From Candidatus Bathyarchaeota archaeon (GTDB lineage Archaea > Thermoproteota > Bathyarchaeia > 40CM-2-53-6 > RBG-13-38-9): a stretch of DNA of 13,150 nt. The stretch is from contig JAOZGV010000147.1 of the NCBI GenBank assembly GCA_026015225.1, forward strand, positions 1 through 13,150. Direction: 5' to 3'. Each line of letters starts with the position of its first letter. Within the stretch, counting starts at the first letter, position 1. A program made the position numbers and the translations under genes. Below, piece after piece: positions 1 to 8,439 of the stretch. The notes under the pieces were generated by a model that did not search any database, was not told the origin of the DNA, and saw only the letters and a list, made by a program, of their open reading frames with translations.

Positions 1-89
1 CCAAATAATTCCCTCTAAATTTAGTATATGTTGATTCAGAAGAAATATGCTTTAAATAGTTTCAAATATGAATTTCTCTTAACTCTGAT

Positions 90-1718
90 TTAGATCTTAT
101 CTCTTCTTTTTCGATGATATTTAATTGCAAATCGATGCGCTTCATCTCTTATCTGTTGGAGCAAAAGACTTGAATTTGATTGTCTATCCAAATTTAACAT
201 TTTACCATCTGGGAAATATACATGCTCAAATTTTTTCGCCAAACCAATAATGGGAATATCTATGCTTAAATCATCTATTACTTTTTTTGCTGCACGGACT
301 TGTCCCAAACCACCATCAACTAAAACTAAATTTGGAGGTTCTTCTTTTTCTTTTAACAATCTCCTAAATCTTCTTTTAACTATCTCACCAATCATGGCTT
401 GATCGTCTTGGTAAGTGATAGTCTTAATTTTATACATTCTATACCCCCTCTTATGGGGGGATCCTTCAATAAAGATTATTTTTGATCCAACAGCTTCTTT
501 TTCACCTAATGTTGATATATCAAAACATTCAATTCTTCTAGGAAATATATTGAGGCTTAAATCTTTCTTTAATTGTTTTAAAGTCTTGGTTACATTCTCT
601 CTCTTCAATTTAAGTTGATTGAGGTAGATTTTGGCATTATCTACTGCTATATCGAGGATCCCCCTCATTTTTCTTTTTAATGGTCGTGTTATGATCACTT
701 TATTACCATTTTTTTCACTCAACCATTCTGAAATAACTTGAGAATCATTTATTCGTTTGTTTATAATCAATTTCTCTGGAATAATAGCTCTTTTTAAATA
801 GTATTGTTTCAGAAACGATTCTAATGCTTCTGGCTCATTCGCGTGTGCGCTTCCTTTTAAATCAAAACTCTCAGAAGATAATAATTTCCCCTCTCTGACT
901 TGTATGACTTGAGCACAAAATCTTTCTTCATCTTTCGCAATAGCAATAGCATCAAGATTCTCATATGATGGTAAAACTACTTTAACCTCTTGAATTATCT
1001 TATCAATATCTTTGATTTGATCTCGGATAACCGTTGCCTTTTCATAATTAAGTTTCTTGGAGGCTTCATTCATATCAGAATGCAATTTTTGAATAACTTC
1101 GTTTCTCTTACCTTCCATAAAGAGAATAAGTTTGTGTGTTATGTCGTTGTATTCTTTTTTGGATATGTTTCCTGAGCAAGGCGCACAACATTGATTTATA
1201 TGATGATAAAGACAAGGTCTTGCTTTCTGTGGTTTTATCTCCTTTTTACATATTCTAATTGGAAAAATTTTTCGTACGATCTTTAAAGCATTTCTCATTG
1301 CTCCAACATCGCTATATGGCCCGAAATATTTTGAATTATCATTCTTTATCCTTCGAGTTATGGAAAGACAAGGATAGGAAGAACTAAGATCGATTTTTAA
1401 ATAAGGATATGTCTTGTCATCACTTAATCTTATATTGAATTTGGGTTTATGTGCTTTTATCAAAATATTTTCTTCAATTAAAGCTTCTGTCTCGTTTTGG
1501 GTGATTATGTAATCTATACCTTTTACTAATTCTATGATCATTTTTTCTCTTTTATTTGATTTTGAAGCTTGAAAATGATCCCTTACTCTCTTTTTTATAT
1601 TTAATGCTTTGCCCACATAGAGTATTGAATTTTCTTTTTTAAATATGTAAACGCCAGTCTTTTCAGGAAGATTGTTTATTATTGATTCTATAGTCCCAAC
1701 TTTAACCATCGTGATCAT
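90..1718 (-). CDS. uvrC: UvrABC excinuclease subunit C, without C-terminal HhH domain
   Basis: This protein makes the two incisions that flank DNA damage after UvrA/UvrB have marked it. Visible domains in order are: an N-terminal GIY-YIG nuclease (GVYIF at 22-26, YVGKA at 34-38), a cysteine cluster (C157, C169, C177, C178, C181) that matches the Fe-S-binding cysteines of UvrC, a UVR motif that contacts UvrB (about 205-240), and the RNase H-like 5' nuclease with D400, D468 and H528. At 542 residues it is shorter than the usual ~600. It ends just after HRKRR, where bacterial UvrC continues into a helix-hairpin-helix DNA-binding domain; the 89 bases downstream do not encode that domain in any frame. 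The first ATG overlaps the uvrA stop (ATGA), but AGGA at 1721-1724 is only 2 bases away from it. The ATG at codon 4 (1707-1709) is 11 bases away and may be the true start. It is the last gene of uvrBAC. Confidence 0.97.
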   Translation of the reverse strand: MITMVKVGTIESIINNLPEKTGVYIFKKENSILYVGKALNIKKRVRDHFQASKSNKREKMIIELVKGIDYIITQNETEALIEENILIKAHKPKFNIRLSDDKTYPYLKIDLSSSYPCLSITRRIKNDNSKYFGPYSDVGAMRNALKIVRKIFPIRICKKEIKPQKARPCLYHHINQCCAPCSGNISKKEYNDITHKLILFMEGKRNEVIQKLHSDMNEASKKLNYEKATVIRDQIKDIDKIIQEVKVVLPSYENLDAIAIAKDEERFCAQVIQVREGKLLSSESFDLKGSAHANEPEALESFLKQYYLKRAIIPEKLIINKRINDSQVISEWLSEKNGNKVIITRPLKRKMRGILDIAVDNAKIYLNQLKLKRENVTKTLKQLKKDLSLNIFPRRIECFDISTLGEKEAVGSKIIFIEGSPHKRGYRMYKIKTITYQDDQAMIGEIVKRRFRRLLKEKEEPPNLVLVDGGLGQVRAAKKVIDDLSIDIPIIGLAKKFEHVYFPDGKMLNLDRQSNSSLLLQQIRDEAHRFAIKYHRKRRDKI

Positions 1719-4543
1719 TTTCCTTTTGAAAGATGGATGGCTTCACTCCATTTCCCATCTTCTATCAAGAATTGTTGAAATATTTTTTTCAAATATTGGC
1801 CAGTATATGAGTTATCTGTCATTGCAATATCCTCTGGGGTTCCAGTTGCAACTATATAGCCTCCATTATCCCCTCCTTCTGGACCTAAATCAATTATGTG
1901 GTCGGCTGTTTTGATAACTTCTAAATTATGTTCTATGACTAATATTGTATTCCCCAAATCTACAAGTCTATGGATGACATTAAGTAGCTTCTGGACATCA
2001 GCATAGTGCAATCCTGTCGTCGGTTCATCAAGTATATACATGGTTCTACCAGTGCTGATTTTACTCAATTCCTCACTCAACTTCACTCTTTGCGCTTCAC
2101 CGCCTGAGAGTGTGGTGGCGCTTTGGCCCAATTTTATGTAACCAAGACCCACATCTGCAATGGTCTGTAATTTTCTTTGTATTTGCGGTATATTTTTGAA
2201 AAAGTTTAGAGCCTCATCCACAGTCATAGAAAGAACATCAGTGATGGATTTCCCTTTATATAATATTTCGAGCGTCTCTCTTCCATATCTTTTCCCTTTA
2301 CAAACATCGCAGGGAATATACACATCTGGTAAAAAATGCATTTCCATCTTAATTGTGCCTGCACCTCTACAAGCTTCACATCTTCCTCCTTTAACGTTAA
2401 AACTAAACCTTCCAGGTTTATAGCCTCGCACTTTTGATTCAGGAAGTTTAGCGAATAATTCTCTTATTGGAGTGAAAGCACCTATGTACGTTGCAGGATT
2501 GCTTCGGGGTGTTCGACCTATCGGGGATTGATCTATGATAACTACTTTATCTATATTTTCTACTCCAATTAATTTTTTGAAACGACCAGGTTTGTTTTTT
2601 GATTTGTGAAATATTTGTGCTAGAGCCCTATACAATATGTCATTGAGCAATGTACTTTTCCCAGAACCCGAGACTCCAGTTATACAAGTAAAAACTCCAA
2701 GAGGGATTTCAACATCAACGTTTTTTAAATTGTTTTCTTCTGCTTCAATAATTTTGATAAGCTTTCCATTACCTCTTCTTCTTTTTACTGGAATAGGGAT
2801 GAATAACTGATGTGAAAGATATTTGCCAGTAATAGAATCTTTATTTCTAATTATTGCTTCTGGAATTCCTGTTGCTACTATTTTACCTCCATCCAAACCC
2901 GCTCCTGGACCCAAATCTATTACAAAATCAGACTCTTTTATGGTATCCTCATCATGTTCTACTACAAGAATAGTATTTCCTAAATCCCTGAGTCTTTTTA
3001 AAATATCTAATAATCTTTTATTATCTTTTGGATGCAATCCTATGCTGGGTTCATCAAGTACGTATAAAACGCCAGTTAATTTTGATCCTATCTGAGTTGC
3101 TAACTGCGTTCTTTGCGCTTCTCCTCCAGATAACGTATTCGTTCTTCTTTCTAAGGTGATATATCCAAGTCCTACATTTTGAAGAAAACCCAATCTTTCA
3201 TTTATTTCTTTTAATAATTGACTAGCTATCTTTTGATCTCTTTTAGAAAGTATCAATTTTTTAAAAAAATTTAAAGCGTCTATTATCGGCATTTTCGAAA
3301 TATCTGCAATATTTATCCCATTTATTTTGACTGCAAGTGATTCTTTCCTTAAGCGATCGCCACGACAACTAGGACAAGGAATTTCGCTCATAAACTTTTC
3401 ATACCATTCTTTCATACTCTCTGAATTGGTCTGTCGATATCTTCTTTCTAGAAGATTTAATATTCCCTCCCATTTACTATATTCGTAAGCCCCTTGAGTT
3501 CCATAAAGGAGAATGTTCAATTGCTCTTTGCTAAGATTTTTAATGGGAGTATCGAAATCAAAACCATAATTCAAAGCAATGGGCCTAAATCTGGATAACA
3601 TCCATCTATCTACTGGTCCAAAAAATGGTTCAATAGCGCCTTCTCTTATCGTCTTGTTTTTATCAGGAATCACAAGATCTAGGTCCATCCTAATTTTAAC
3701 TCCCAACCCTGTACACTCTATGCATGCGCCATAAGGGCTATTAAAAGAAAACATTCTAGGTTCGAGTTCACCTATACTTGTGCCGCAATTAGGGCATGCA
3801 AGTTTCTCACTAAAGAGCTGTTTATCTTTCTTAGATTCTATTAATACGATAGATTGAGTGAGATTCAACGTAGTTTGAATAGATTCGGCAATTCTATCTT
3901 TCTCTTCAACTGTCACTTGAAGTTCATCTACAATAATTTCAATATCATGTTTCTTGTATCGTTCTAGTGAAAGTTCCTCATTTGTTTGAATGGTTCTTCC
4001 ATCAACACGAGCGTAGATAAAACCCATTTTATAAAAATCAAGAAGGTACTTCCGATATTCTCCCTTTTTGCTCCTAATAACTGGAGCTAAAATTTTTATT
4101 TCATTTCCCATTTCCCTATCAAAAATTTTATCAACAATCTGTTCTACTGTTTGTTTTTCAATTTTTCTTCCACATAGATGACAATAAGGTTTGCCAATTC
4201 TGGAAAAAAGCAATCTCAAATAGTCATGAATCTCAGTGGTTGTCGCAACTGTAGATCTAGGATTAGCTGAAGCCGAACGCTGTTCGATAGCTATCGCAGG
4301 TGACAAACCTTCTATATAATCTACATCTGGTTTATCTAATTGACCTAAAAATTGTCTAGCATAAGCAGAAAGAGATTCAATATATCTTCTTTGCCCCTCT
4401 GCATATATTGTATCGAATGCTAATGACGACTTTCCGGAACCACTAAGACCGGTTATTACTACCAATTTATATTTTGGAATTTCGACGGTAATATTTTTTA
4501 GATTATGCTCTCTGGCACCCTTTATTATTAGTTTATCTTCCAT
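1715..4543 (-). CDS. uvrA: UvrABC damage-recognition ATPase UvrA
   Basis: UvrA is the dimeric ABC-type ATPase that scans DNA, recognises distortions and loads UvrB. The 942-residue length is normal for the family. Visible parts are: Walker A of ATPase I (GLSGSGKS, 32-39), a CxxC at 121/124 before the UvrB-binding region, a zinc module (C250, C253, C274, C277), a further CxxC at 390/393, the first ABC signature (LSGGEAQ, 471-477) and Walker B (LDEP, 496-499), Walker A of ATPase II (GVSGSGKS, 623-630), the DNA-contacting zinc module (C722, C725, C745, C748), the second signature (812-818) and second Walker B (838-841). No key residue is missing. The ATG shares one base with the uvrB stop (TAATG), which suggests translational coupling. 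The 3' end overlaps uvrC by four bases. UvrABC is of bacterial type, and archaea that have it are thought to have acquired it by transfer. Confidence 0.98.
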   Translation of the reverse strand: MEDKLIIKGAREHNLKNITVEIPKYKLVVITGLSGSGKSSLAFDTIYAEGQRRYIESLSAYARQFLGQLDKPDVDYIEGLSPAIAIEQRSASANPRSTVATTTEIHDYLRLLFSRIGKPYCHLCGRKIEKQTVEQIVDKIFDREMGNEIKILAPVIRSKKGEYRKYLLDFYKMGFIYARVDGRTIQTNEELSLERYKKHDIEIIVDELQVTVEEKDRIAESIQTTLNLTQSIVLIESKKDKQLFSEKLACPNCGTSIGELEPRMFSFNSPYGACIECTGLGVKIRMDLDLVIPDKNKTIREGAIEPFFGPVDRWMLSRFRPIALNYGFDFDTPIKNLSKEQLNILLYGTQGAYEYSKWEGILNLLERRYRQTNSESMKEWYEKFMSEIPCPSCRGDRLRKESLAVKINGINIADISKMPIIDALNFFKKLILSKRDQKIASQLLKEINERLGFLQNVGLGYITLERRTNTLSGGEAQRTQLATQIGSKLTGVLYVLDEPSIGLHPKDNKRLLDILKRLRDLGNTILVVEHDEDTIKESDFVIDLGPGAGLDGGKIVATGIPEAIIRNKDSITGKYLSHQLFIPIPVKRRRGNGKLIKIIEAEENNLKNVDVEIPLGVFTCITGVSGSGKSTLLNDILYRALAQIFHKSKNKPGRFKKLIGVENIDKVVIIDQSPIGRTPRSNPATYIGAFTPIRELFAKLPESKVRGYKPGRFSFNVKGGRCEACRGAGTIKMEMHFLPDVYIPCDVCKGKRYGRETLEILYKGKSITDVLSMTVDEALNFFKNIPQIQRKLQTIADVGLGYIKLGQSATTLSGGEAQRVKLSEELSKISTGRTMYILDEPTTGLHYADVQKLLNVIHRLVDLGNTILVIEHNLEVIKTADHIIDLGPEGGDNGGYIVATGTPEDIAMTDNSYTGQYLKKIFQQFLIEDGKWSEAIHLSKGK

Positions 4544-6534
4544 TAAGCTCTAGCCCTTTTTAATTCCATTATTCTATTGCGAATTTCAGCGGCTTTTTCG
4601 AATTCTAATTTGGATGCGAATTCAAACATTTCTTGCTCTAAGTTTGCAATTAAGGTATTTAGTTCTGATTTGGGTATGTGTTTGATCTTAGCTTTAAACT
4701 GGTCTTTTTTAGCTTCCGTACTTGAATCTGGCGAATCAATATTTGCGATTATCTCTCTAACATCTTTCCTTATGGTCTCAGGAATGATTCCATGTTCATC
4801 ATTATAACTAAGCTGAATTTTTCTTCTTCGATTTGTCTCATCGATGGCATTTTTCATGGACCCAGTAATATTGTCAGCATACATAATTACGCGACCATAG
4901 ACATTTCTTGATGCCCTTCCTATTGTTTGAATCAAGGATTTATCTGATCTTAAAAAACCCTCGCTATCGGCATCTAGAATTGCAACTAACGATACTTCGG
5001 GGAGATCCAACCCTTCTCTTAGAAGGTTTACACCAACAATTACATCATACACTCCAGTTCTAAGATCTTTTAGTATTCTAACTCTATCCAAAGTTTTGAT
5101 TTCAGAATGCAAGTAATGGACTTTTATATTGCGATCCAAAATATATTGTGATAAATTTTCAGCCATTTTTTTTGTAAGGGTTGTTACGAGAGTTTTTTCA
5201 TTTCTTTTTATACGAATTTTTATCTCTTCGATTAAATCTTTGATTTGATCTTTTACAGGCTTTACAATTATTTCAGGGTCAACAAGTCCAGTTGGTCTGA
5301 TTATTTGTTCTATGATTTGCTGACTGTTAGATATCTCATAAACCCCGGGGGTTGCTGACATAAATATAATTTGATTAATTTTATCTTCAAATTCTTCAAA
5401 TGTCAACGGTCTATTATCCCTTGCTGATGGTAATCTAAAACCATAATCAATTAGCATATTCTTTCTTGAAAGATCTCCTCCAAACATCCCTTGTATTTGG
5501 GGAATGGTTACATGAGATTCATCTATTATAGTCAGAAAATCATCAGGAAAATAATCAATTATTGTATTTGGTGGCTCACCAACTTTTCTGCCATCAAAGT
5601 GTCGGGAATAGTTCTCAATACCAGTGCAATAACCCACCTCTCTGATCATCTCGATATCATATTTGGTCCTTTGTAGGAGTCTCTGAGCTTCTAATAATTT
5701 ATTTTCTATATTAAGATCTCTCAAGTTCTCGTTGAGCTCTTTTTCTATAGAATCAAGGATATTTTCCAATTTTTCGGGTGGAGTTACAAAATGTCTTGCA
5801 GGAAATATTAATGTAGATTCCTTTTTTTCTGTTACAACTCCTGTGACAGGATCAAGATACAAGATTTCTTGAATTTTATTGCCTGACAAGACTATTCTAA
5901 TGACATTCTCTTGATTTACAGGACAAAATTCAACTATGTTTCCTCTAGCCCTGAATTTTCCTCTACTCAATGCAAGATCATTTCTTTCATAAAACATTTT
6001 TACAAGTTTTTTTAATAACTCGTTACGTTTTACCGATTGATTTTTGGTAATTCTGAAAGTAGCTTTCAAGTATTCGGTTGGAGCGCCAATGCCATACAGA
6101 CACGAGACACTAGCTATGACTATAACATCAGATCTAATTAGAAGAGATTGAGTAGTTGAATGCCTTAAACGATCGATCTCCTCATTGATTGAAACATCCT
6201 TTGCGATATATGTATCGGTTTGGGGGATATACGCTTCAGGTTGATAATAATCGTAATAACTGACAAAATATTCCACAGCATTATTTGGAAAGAATGTTTT
6301 AAACTCACCATAAAGCTGTGCCGCAAGCGTCTTATTGTGCGAAATAACGAGAGTAGGTTTCTGCACATTTTCTATAACATGTGCTATCACATATGTTTTT
6401 CCTGTTCCAGTTGCTCCTTTTAAGACTTGCTTTTGTAAACCTTTTACTGCTCTATTGGATAAACTTGAAATCGCGTTTGGTTGATCTCCTTTTGGCTCAT
6501 AATCTGAAACAAGTTTGAATTTTTTATCGCCCAC
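4543..6534 (-). CDS. uvrB: UvrABC helicase-like subunit UvrB
   Basis: UvrB is the superfamily 2 helicase-like subunit that verifies damage, inserts a beta-hairpin between the strands and recruits UvrC. The 663 residues match the family. Visible motifs are: Walker A GATGTGKT (40-47), the tyrosine-rich beta-hairpin start YYDYYQPEAY (93-102), a DESH Walker B box (338-341), SAT (393-395), the helicase motif V region with LREGLDLP (505-512), motif VI TIGRASRN (537-544), and a C-terminal UVR motif (about 624-660) that pairs with the UVR motif of UvrC. The start is GTG at 6532-6534, with GGAGA about 10 bases upstream. It is first in the uvrBAC operon, and uvrA begins on its stop codon. The 155-base leader region would carry the operon promoter. 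Confidence 0.98.
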   Translation of the reverse strand: MGDKKFKLVSDYEPKGDQPNAISSLSNRAVKGLQKQVLKGATGTGKTYVIAHVIENVQKPTLVISHNKTLAAQLYGEFKTFFPNNAVEYFVSYYDYYQPEAYIPQTDTYIAKDVSINEEIDRLRHSTTQSLLIRSDVIVIASVSCLYGIGAPTEYLKATFRITKNQSVKRNELLKKLVKMFYERNDLALSRGKFRARGNIVEFCPVNQENVIRIVLSGNKIQEILYLDPVTGVVTEKKESTLIFPARHFVTPPEKLENILDSIEKELNENLRDLNIENKLLEAQRLLQRTKYDIEMIREVGYCTGIENYSRHFDGRKVGEPPNTIIDYFPDDFLTIIDESHVTIPQIQGMFGGDLSRKNMLIDYGFRLPSARDNRPLTFEEFEDKINQIIFMSATPGVYEISNSQQIIEQIIRPTGLVDPEIIVKPVKDQIKDLIEEIKIRIKRNEKTLVTTLTKKMAENLSQYILDRNIKVHYLHSEIKTLDRVRILKDLRTGVYDVIVGVNLLREGLDLPEVSLVAILDADSEGFLRSDKSLIQTIGRASRNVYGRVIMYADNITGSMKNAIDETNRRRKIQLSYNDEHGIIPETIRKDVREIIANIDSPDSSTEAKKDQFKAKIKHIPKSELNTLIANLEQEMFEFASKLEFEKAAEIRNRIMELKRARA

Positions 6535-6689
6535 TTCTTACATATTCTCCATTAAAAAGTAGGAAAAAGATTTGGAAGATGGCTAATAAAGATTCTCCTT
6601 ATTCTCTAAACTTATTGGAGTATATGAAATTCATTTTTTTAGATAATAGATAATAATTTTTACAATATTTTCTTTATAATTATTTCAAA
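6535..6689 (-). promoter_or_regulatory. uvrBAC upstream region with weak TATA-like box
   Basis: This 155-base gap separates the DUF35 stop from uvrB. Read on the minus strand, it has a TATA-like CATATACT at about 6619-6626, which would give a transcript leader of roughly 60 bases. It also has two T5 runs (6564-6568 and 6554-6558) separated by five bases, a GGAGA Shine-Dalgarno about 10 bases before the GTG, and a four-codon ATG..TAA mini-frame (6538-6552) that ends three bases before the start. The T-runs could terminate read-through from the thiolase/DUF35 operon. All of this is by eye; no LexA-like or other named operator is visible. Confidence 0.3.
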
Positions 6690-7085
6690 TCAATTATTTG
6701 GTTTAAATGCTAAGATTGTAGAATCGGACTCCTGAATAAAATCAGCTTTTACACTCATACCTATCCTAATTCTTTTTGGTTTATCTGAAGTGACACCGAT
6801 TATTCGTCCAGTAATCAAAGGGCCTTCATTTAGTTTTACGATTCCTAAGATGTAGGGCGCTTTATCTTTTAGAGAAGTAGGGGCAACATGAAGAATCGTA
6901 AATGTCTCAAGAGCGCCAGCGCCCTCAAATTCAAACCACTCAAGGTTTGCTTTTTTACATGCTGTGCAAATCAGCCTTGGTGGAATCATAAGATTCTTAC
7001 AATTTAGGCATTTCACTCCCATTAATCTTTTTTCTCTAAGGTAATCGAAAAAAGCCTTAACAGAAAACGAATTCTTGTAATTCAT
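6690..7085 (-). CDS. DUF35 zinc-ribbon/OB-fold protein, thiolase partner
   Basis: This is a 131-residue member of the DUF35 family. The N-terminal zinc ribbon shows C26, C29, C40 and C43 after a helical segment, followed by an OB-fold of about 80 residues in the family style (FTILHVAP, then APYILGIVKL). Known archaeal members bridge acetoacetyl-CoA thiolase and HMG-CoA synthase into one complex that channels acetoacetyl-CoA to the mevalonate pathway. Other members (ChsH2-like) serve CoA-dependent dehydratases. The gene directly follows the thiolase (7-base gap). Its perfect AGGAGGT Shine-Dalgarno lies within the last codons of the thiolase, 10 bases before the ATG, so the two are almost surely co-translated and probably form a complex. 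HMG-CoA synthase is not adjacent, so the pathway assignment is open. Confidence 0.9.
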   Translation of the reverse strand: MNYKNSFSVKAFFDYLREKRLMGVKCLNCKNLMIPPRLICTACKKANLEWFEFEGAGALETFTILHVAPTSLKDKAPYILGIVKLNEGPLITGRIIGVTSDKPKRIRIGMSVKADFIQESDSTILAFKPNN

Positions 7086-7092
7086 AAGAGCA

Positions 7093-8325
7093 TTACCTCC
7101 TAAATATCTGAACTATTGCAGTTCCGCCCGATGCCCCAACATTGTGTATCAATCCGATTTCAGCGTTATTTACTTGTCTTTTATCTGCTTCACCCCTCAA
7201 TTGTTTCCAGACTTCGTATGACATTGCTGTTCCAGTTGCTGCTATCGGGTGGCCTTTAGCTTTTAATCCACCATCAGTGTTTATCGACTTTTCTCCATTG
7301 ATTCTGGTTCTTCCTTCTATGGCTGCCTTGCCCCCTTCTCCCCTTGGAAAGAAACCTAAGTCTTCTGTTGCGATAATCTCTGCAGGAGTGAAACAATCAT
7401 GTACCATTGCGAAATCAATATCTTTTGACTCTATCTTGGCCATTTTATATGCTCTATTCCCAGCTTCAACGGATGCTGGGATGGATGTTAAATCTCTTCT
7501 GTCATGTAAAGACATAGTTCCCGATGTATGTCCTAATCCAGTAACATAAACTGGCGTATCTGTGAATTTTTTTGCTTTTTTTGATGAAGCAAGTAAAATT
7601 GCAGAGGCACCATCTGAAACAGGACTACAATCAAAAAGTCTTAGGGGATGGGCAATATATGGATTGGTTGGAGACTTTAAGAAGTCCATTTCATTATCAA
7701 ATTTAAGTCCTTTCTTTTGAGATATTTTTTTTGCGATATCCATTATTTCAGATTGAAAATGGGCTTTAGGATTCATAGAAGCATTATGATGATTCTTTAT
7801 AGATATAGAAGTCAATTCTTCCCAAGATGAATCATATTTTTCGAAGTAGGCGTTGGCCATCATTGCATATAGGCCAGGATTACTAACTCCTAAAATACAT
7901 TCATATGGATGATCCAAACCCGACATCAGTGCATAAGTCATTTCATCTACTTCTAATGTAGTCATCTTTTCAACACCGCCAACTAATACAATATCATACA
8001 TTCCAGATGCTATGGCGAATACTCCAATTTCTAATGCGGCTGATGAACTTGCACATGCAGCTTCAATTCGAGTCGCTGGAATTGGATTGAGCCCGGTCCA
8101 ATCTGATAATAGACATGCAATATGCGATTGATGCTCAAAAAATTCGCTTGCTGTCGCGGATATGAATAATGCATCAATATCTTTGTGCGATATACTTTTA
8201 TCAACAGAGTCTAGGCATTCTAAAAAAGCCTCAACGAATAATTCCCTGCTTGATTTGTCTTTGTGTAAAGAGTGATGAAATCTAGTCATTCCTGCTCCGA
8301 TAAGAGCAACTTTATTCATTAACAA
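7093..8325 (-). CDS. Thiolase family protein (acetyl-CoA C-acetyltransferase, archaeal/SCP-x type)
   Basis: This is a thiolase-fold enzyme of 410 residues, probably condensing two acetyl-CoA to acetoacetyl-CoA or running the reverse reaction on a 3-ketoacyl-CoA. The nucleophilic cysteine is C91 in EAACASSS. The other active-site elements are HDCF (H309), KGHP (H359) and HNVGASGGT (394-402). The last replaces the CxG cysteine of classical biosynthetic thiolases, as is usual in the archaeal/SCP-x branch. The partner gene is DUF35, immediately downstream. The start shown is TTG at 8323-8325, 10 bases after AGGAG (8336-8340). The ATG at 8317-8319 is equally plausible from the protein (MNKVALIGAG) but is 16 bases from that site. 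A TATA-like GATATAAT lies upstream at 8367-8374. Substrate specificity cannot be read from the sequence. Confidence 0.93.
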   Translation of the reverse strand: MLMNKVALIGAGMTRFHHSLHKDKSSRELFVEAFLECLDSVDKSISHKDIDALFISATASEFFEHQSHIACLLSDWTGLNPIPATRIEAACASSSAALEIGVFAIASGMYDIVLVGGVEKMTTLEVDEMTYALMSGLDHPYECILGVSNPGLYAMMANAYFEKYDSSWEELTSISIKNHHNASMNPKAHFQSEIMDIAKKISQKKGLKFDNEMDFLKSPTNPYIAHPLRLFDCSPVSDGASAILLASSKKAKKFTDTPVYVTGLGHTSGTMSLHDRRDLTSIPASVEAGNRAYKMAKIESKDIDFAMVHDCFTPAEIIATEDLGFFPRGEGGKAAIEGRTRINGEKSINTDGGLKAKGHPIAATGTAMSYEVWKQLRGEADKRQVNNAEIGLIHNVGASGGTAIVQIFRR

Positions 8326-8366
8326 TTAATTCATTCTCCTGAGTTCAATTCAAAAATAATATCAAC

Positions 8367-8374
8367 ATTATATC
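8367..8374 (-). promoter_or_regulatory. TATA-like box of the thiolase/DUF35 operon
   Basis: The minus strand reads GATATAAT, about 42-50 bases before the thiolase start. A transcript starting about 25 bases downstream would include the AGGAG at 8336-8340. The box lies in the 114-base divergent spacer (8326-8439) and faces away from the plus-strand promoter near 8395-8412. Confidence 0.5.
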
Positions 8375-8394
8375 ATTCGTACAATTAATAACCT

Positions 8395-8412
8395 TAATAA
8401 ATATTTTATAAT
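8395..8412 (+). promoter_or_regulatory. TATA-like region for the HIT-family gene
   Basis: The stretch TAATAAATATTTTATAAT is a strong AT-rich TATA-like element 28-45 bases before the ATG at 8440. A start of transcription about 26 bases after its centre gives a very short leader. No clear Shine-Dalgarno is present (only GGGAA at 8430-8434), so the message may be leaderless or nearly so. Confidence 0.45.
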
Positions 8413-8439
8413 TTTTCTAATTTAGTATAGGGAACGAGT

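Noticed and set aside
1..89. Possible further gene or terminator left of uvrC
   Set aside because: There is no open frame of note, no T-run of five or more on the minus strand, and no recognisable motif; it is most likely the uvrC 3' flank.
442..463. GC-rich hairpin CCCCC/GGGGG inside uvrC
   Set aside because: It lies within well-conserved UvrC coding sequence (the SPHKRGYR segment) and is explained by Gly/Pro/Arg codons; no sign of a regulatory site.
2823..3095. Plus-strand open frame of 90 codons inside uvrA
   Set aside because: It is antisense to the conserved first UvrA ATPase core; its sequence is the shadow of the LDEP/H-loop region and shows no family of its own.
7142..7549. Plus-strand open frame of 135 codons inside the thiolase gene
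   Set aside because: It is antisense to the thiolase C-terminal half with its active-site motifs, has no upstream signals, and looks like a composition effect.
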